Shown: piece after piece, positions 31,159 to 33,573 of the stretch
Layout of the letters: every line of letters begins with the position of its first letter
Position numbering within the stretch: position 1 is the stretch's first letter
From: Bacillota bacterium
GTDB lineage: Bacteria > Bacillota > Clostridia > Christensenellales > Aristaeellaceae
Length of the DNA: 33,573 nt
Assembly (NCBI GenBank): GCA_029548395.1
Contig: JAKPNM010000131.1
Span: 1-33,573 of the forward strand
Reading direction: 5' to 3'
Made by a program: the position numbers and the translations under genes
The notes under the pieces: generated by a model
Seen by the model: the letters and a program-made list of their open reading frames with translations, nothing else
Told to the model about the DNA's origin: nothing
Database searches by the model: none

Positions 31159-33573
31159 ATGACAAGAAAGAGAAAGATAGCAATTGGCATACTGCTTCTG
31201 GCGGCAGCGCTTCTTATCCGGTGGCCGGGCATACCGGTTGAGGAGGCAGCTATCTACGATTCTGAGTTGTTGGTCAATGGAGGTTTTGACAGGCTTGGGG
31301 ATGATGGCCTGCCCGAAGGTTGGTACACAGAATCTTATTTGGGTTACAACGATGTTACTCTATATGAGGTTGTGACAGGGGAGGATGGTGCTGCGGCGCG
31401 GGTCATCAACCTTGTGCCCAATGATGCCAGGTTCGCACAAACGGTCAATGTATGGCCGGACACAGTATACCGCTTGACCGGTCGGATCCTGTCAAACGCG
31501 CATGGCGGCCGCGGAGCCAACCTGTCCATTGCCGGAGTCTATGTGTTTTCCGAATCGGTTTATCAGTCAGATGTCTGGCAAACAGTAGAGATCTATGGTC
31601 AGACCGGCCCCGCACAACGGTCAGTCACTGTTTTCGCGCGGCTGGGCGGCTATTCGGGCGAAGCAGAGGGGGAAGCCTGCTTTGATTCGATCTCCTTAAT
31701 GGCTGTTGAGGAGGTGCCGGAGCAGGCTGTTGTGTACAGCTGGGAAAAACAGGAACCTGCCGCGCAGCCCGGCCCGGCGGATCTGACTGAGCCTTCTCCC
31801 TTCGCGCCTTGGTTGCTGATCATTGGTCTGCTGTCGTCCTGTGGCATGCTGATGCTGACCAAAGCAGCGCGAAATCAGGACAATCTGTTGCTTGCGGATT
31901 CAAACAGGCGACGTGAATATGGAGCGCTGTTTCTTGTATTATACAATGCGCTGATTATTCGGCTTGCGGTTGCGATTCTTGCGCCCGGTTTCCCGGTGGA
32001 TCTGAGCGCTTTCCGGGCCTGGGCCAACGATATGGCTCAATACGGCCCGCGACAGTTTTATTTGCTGGAAGGCCACCGGGATTATCCGCCCGGCTACATG
32101 CTGCTGCTGTGGCCGCTGGGTCTTTTGGGCAAACTGTCCGATGGCGGCACCAGCGAGTTGATGGTGAAGCTGCCTTCCGTATTTTTTGACCTGTGCATTG
32201 TTTTTCTCCTGTATCGCGTTGCCCGGAAGTCCGGCGCCAGGAGCAAGTCGGCATTGCTGCTGTCCTTGCTGTATGCGCTCAACCCTTTATCGATTCTGGT
32301 TGGTGCTGCCTGGGGACAGGTGGACAGCCTTCCTTCCCTGTTGTTGATGCTCAGCGTTCTGTTCATCATGCGCAGGCGCTGGCGCTATGCCCTGCCGGTG
32401 TATGTGCTCGCCGTGCTAATGAAGCCCCAGGCCCTGATGGTTGGGCCGCTGGGTTTATTCGCTCTGATCATGCAATTTCTGTGGGAAAAGAACAAGGATA
32501 ACCTTGGCAAAATGCTGCGAGACCTCCTGACAGGGATTGTGGCCGGTCTGTTGCTTGCATCAGCGGTAGTACTGCCCTTCATGAACGAGCAAAACGACTG
32601 GTCCTGGCTGTTCAAATTATATGGCCAGACCATGGGTCACTACCATCATGCCACGGTCAACGCGACCAATCTGTACTATCTGTTCGGATTGAATTGGGTG
32701 GATATTCAGTCTGCAGCGCCCTTTATGCTGCGCCTGCTGGGCGGCTTGACGGTGCTGCTCCCTGGCCTGGCTTTTGCCATCAGGCAAGCGCGCAGCAAAC
32801 GTCATGAACAAGGCGCGCGGTGCTTTGTCCTTGCCAGCTTGATTGTCAGCGCCCTGCCTGTGTTGCTGCTGGCAATACCATTCAGCCTGGCTGCCTATGG
32901 CATCCTGATGATGGGCGTTGTGATTGTTGTGGTCGCCCTGCAATATATCCGTGCCCGGGACGCAGGCAGCCTGGCTTTCTTTGGAGGCCTCTTGCTCCTG
33001 GGGCTGTCCTTGCTGGGGACAATGATGCACGAGCGCTACCTCTTCTTGTCGGTGGTCCTGCTGACCCTGGCTTACATTCTCAAGCGCGACCGCAGGGTGC
33101 TGTTCCTGATGCTGGGGGTCAGCCTGCTGTGCTTCCTGAACACCGGCCTGGTGCTTGATTTGTGCCTGCGCAACGGTGATGGGACGGTCTTCCTGAGCGC
33201 GCCTGCCTTTGGCATTCACAGCCAGACTGCCTGGCTGGAGTATGCGCTGGCCTTTTTAAGCTTGCCCTTGTTGAGTTTTGGTGTATACCTGGGCTATTCC
33301 CTGCATGGCGAAAAGGCCGTGATCCGGGATGTCAGTCCATCCAAGCCAACGCTGCCGTGTTTGTCGCTGCCGCTGAAGGTACTGATAAAGCCACGGCCCA
33401 GGGTCATTTTTGACCGCCGGGATGCGCTGATGATCCTGCTGTTTACATTGCTGTATGCTGTCGTGGCCTTAAATAACCTGGGCTCCACCGTTTCGCCGCA
33501 AAACTCCTGGTCCTCCAGGCCGGACACGGAGGAAGTGGAGCTGGACCTGGGGGAGCAGCGCCGGTTCCGGCTG
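31159..33573 (+). CDS. Large membrane glycosyltransferase (GT-C type) with an N-terminal carbohydrate-binding-like ectodomain, 3' end cut by window
   Basis: An uninterrupted frame of 805 codons runs to the window edge. After an N-terminal helix (about 7-20) comes a soluble segment of about 150 residues (35-185) that begins ELLVNGGFD and LPEGWYTESY, resembling CBM4/9-type or galactose-binding jelly-roll domains. About ten helices follow from residue 218. The first loop after them has DLSAFRAWANDMAQYG and HRDYPPGYMLLLWPLG, the arrangement of GT39-like lipid-sugar-dependent GT-C enzymes, with the Asp near residue 281 as candidate base. WGQVDSLPSL and MHERYLFLS are further family-type blocks. The last visible residues (SSRPDTEEVELDLGEQ) look like the start of a second exported beta-sandwich. 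AAAAGGTG precedes ATG 31159, 11 bases after yraN. Acceptor unknown. Confidence 0.78.
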   Translation, partial: MTRKRKIAIGILLLAAALLIRWPGIPVEEAAIYDSELLVNGGFDRLGDDGLPEGWYTESYLGYNDVTLYEVVTGEDGAAARVINLVPNDARFAQTVNVWPDTVYRLTGRILSNAHGGRGANLSIAGVYVFSESVYQSDVWQTVEIYGQTGPAQRSVTVFARLGGYSGEAEGEACFDSISLMAVEEVPEQAVVYSWEKQEPAAQPGPADLTEPSPFAPWLLIIGLLSSCGMLMLTKAARNQDNLLLADSNRRREYGALFLVLYNALIIRLAVAILAPGFPVDLSAFRAWANDMAQYGPRQFYLLEGHRDYPPGYMLLLWPLGLLGKLSDGGTSELMVKLPSVFFDLCIVFLLYRVARKSGARSKSALLLSLLYALNPLSILVGAAWGQVDSLPSLLLMLSVLFIMRRRWRYALPVYVLAVLMKPQALMVGPLGLFALIMQFLWEKNKDNLGKMLRDLLTGIVAGLLLASAVVLPFMNEQNDWSWLFKLYGQTMGHYHHATVNATNLYYLFGLNWVDIQSAAPFMLRLLGGLTVLLPGLAFAIRQARSKRHEQGARCFVLASLIVSALPVLLLAIPFSLAAYGILMMGVVIVVVALQYIRARDAGSLAFFGGLLLLGLSLLGTMMHERYLFLSVVLLTLAYILKRDRRVLFLMLGVSLLCFLNTGLVLDLCLRNGDGTVFLSAPAFGIHSQTAWLEYALAFLSLPLLSFGVYLGYSLHGEKAVIRDVSPSKPTLPCLSLPLKVLIKPRPRVIFDRRDALMILLFTLLYAVVALNNLGSTVSPQNSWSSRPDTEEVELDLGEQRRFRL

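Noticed and set aside
1-33573. CRISPR arrays, tRNA or rRNA genes, prophage or transposon ends
   Set aside because: I saw no regularly spaced repeats, tRNA-like cloverleaf sequence with TTCGANTC, rRNA sequence, transposase motif or terminal inverted repeats flanked by target duplications.

Overview
This window looks like a chromosomal housekeeping segment from a moderately GC-rich member of the Bacillota, most likely class Clostridia. I infer this from the UvrA, DeoB and PheST sequence types, a phenylalanine T-box leader, an FMN riboswitch in front of an ECF-type riboflavin transporter, the split ThrE exporter, RbgA, strong AGGAGG-type ribosome binding sites and several TTG and GTG starts. A clade of Clostridia that uses the same ZnuA-type zinc-binding protein points the same way. 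Assignment below class level is not supported. There is no rRNA, tRNA, insertion sequence, phage gene, plasmid gene or CRISPR array. Two genes are cut by the window edges: a MalY/PatB aminotransferase on the left and a large membrane glycosyltransferase on the right.

Layout from left to right. (1) 1-6430, minus strand: uvrA, a tiny zinc-ribbon ORF, an unidentified membrane protein, an RsuA-family pseudouridine synthase, an RsmC-like methyltransferase and malY/patB. The genes overlap or nearly touch, with one promoter before uvrA and a second strong one before the membrane protein. (2) 6453-9449, minus strand: zur-znuA-znuC-znuB, a zinc-uptake operon headed by its own Fur-family regulator. It is divergent from an mgtC-type gene (9608-10324, plus). 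(3) 10341-16198, minus strand: a six-gene operon of two ThrE half-proteins, SurE, a BaiN/YhiN flavoprotein, a DEDD exonuclease with a C-terminal zinc knuckle, and a TGS-domain nucleoside kinase. (4) 16228-19780, plus strand: a TraX-family membrane protein, then a periplasmic-type sugar-binding protein without permeases, translationally coupled to a divergent galactokinase. (5) 19804-22244, plus strand: an FMN riboswitch, ribU, then tsaE-tsaB-rimI. The t6A genes overlap the riboflavin transporter, so they may fall under FMN control. (6) 22251-23386, minus strand: a THUMP-domain rRNA methyltransferase. (7) 23403-25461, plus strand: deoB-punA for nucleoside salvage. (8) 25543-29279, minus strand: T-box, pheS and pheT. 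(9) 29299-33573, plus strand: rbgA, rnhB, yraN and the truncated glycosyltransferase.

Most of the window is conserved core metabolism, translation, repair and nutrient uptake, and I do not see a self-contained novel system such as a defence island. The most interesting signals are these: the FMN riboswitch upstream of t6A genes; the orphan solute-binding protein plus variant galactokinase; the glycosyltransferase with a carbohydrate-binding-like ectodomain after its first membrane helix; the unidentified membrane protein and zinc-ribbon ORF behind uvrA; and the absence of a lipobox in both solute-binding proteins. All promoter, operator and structure calls are by eye, with no computed scores.
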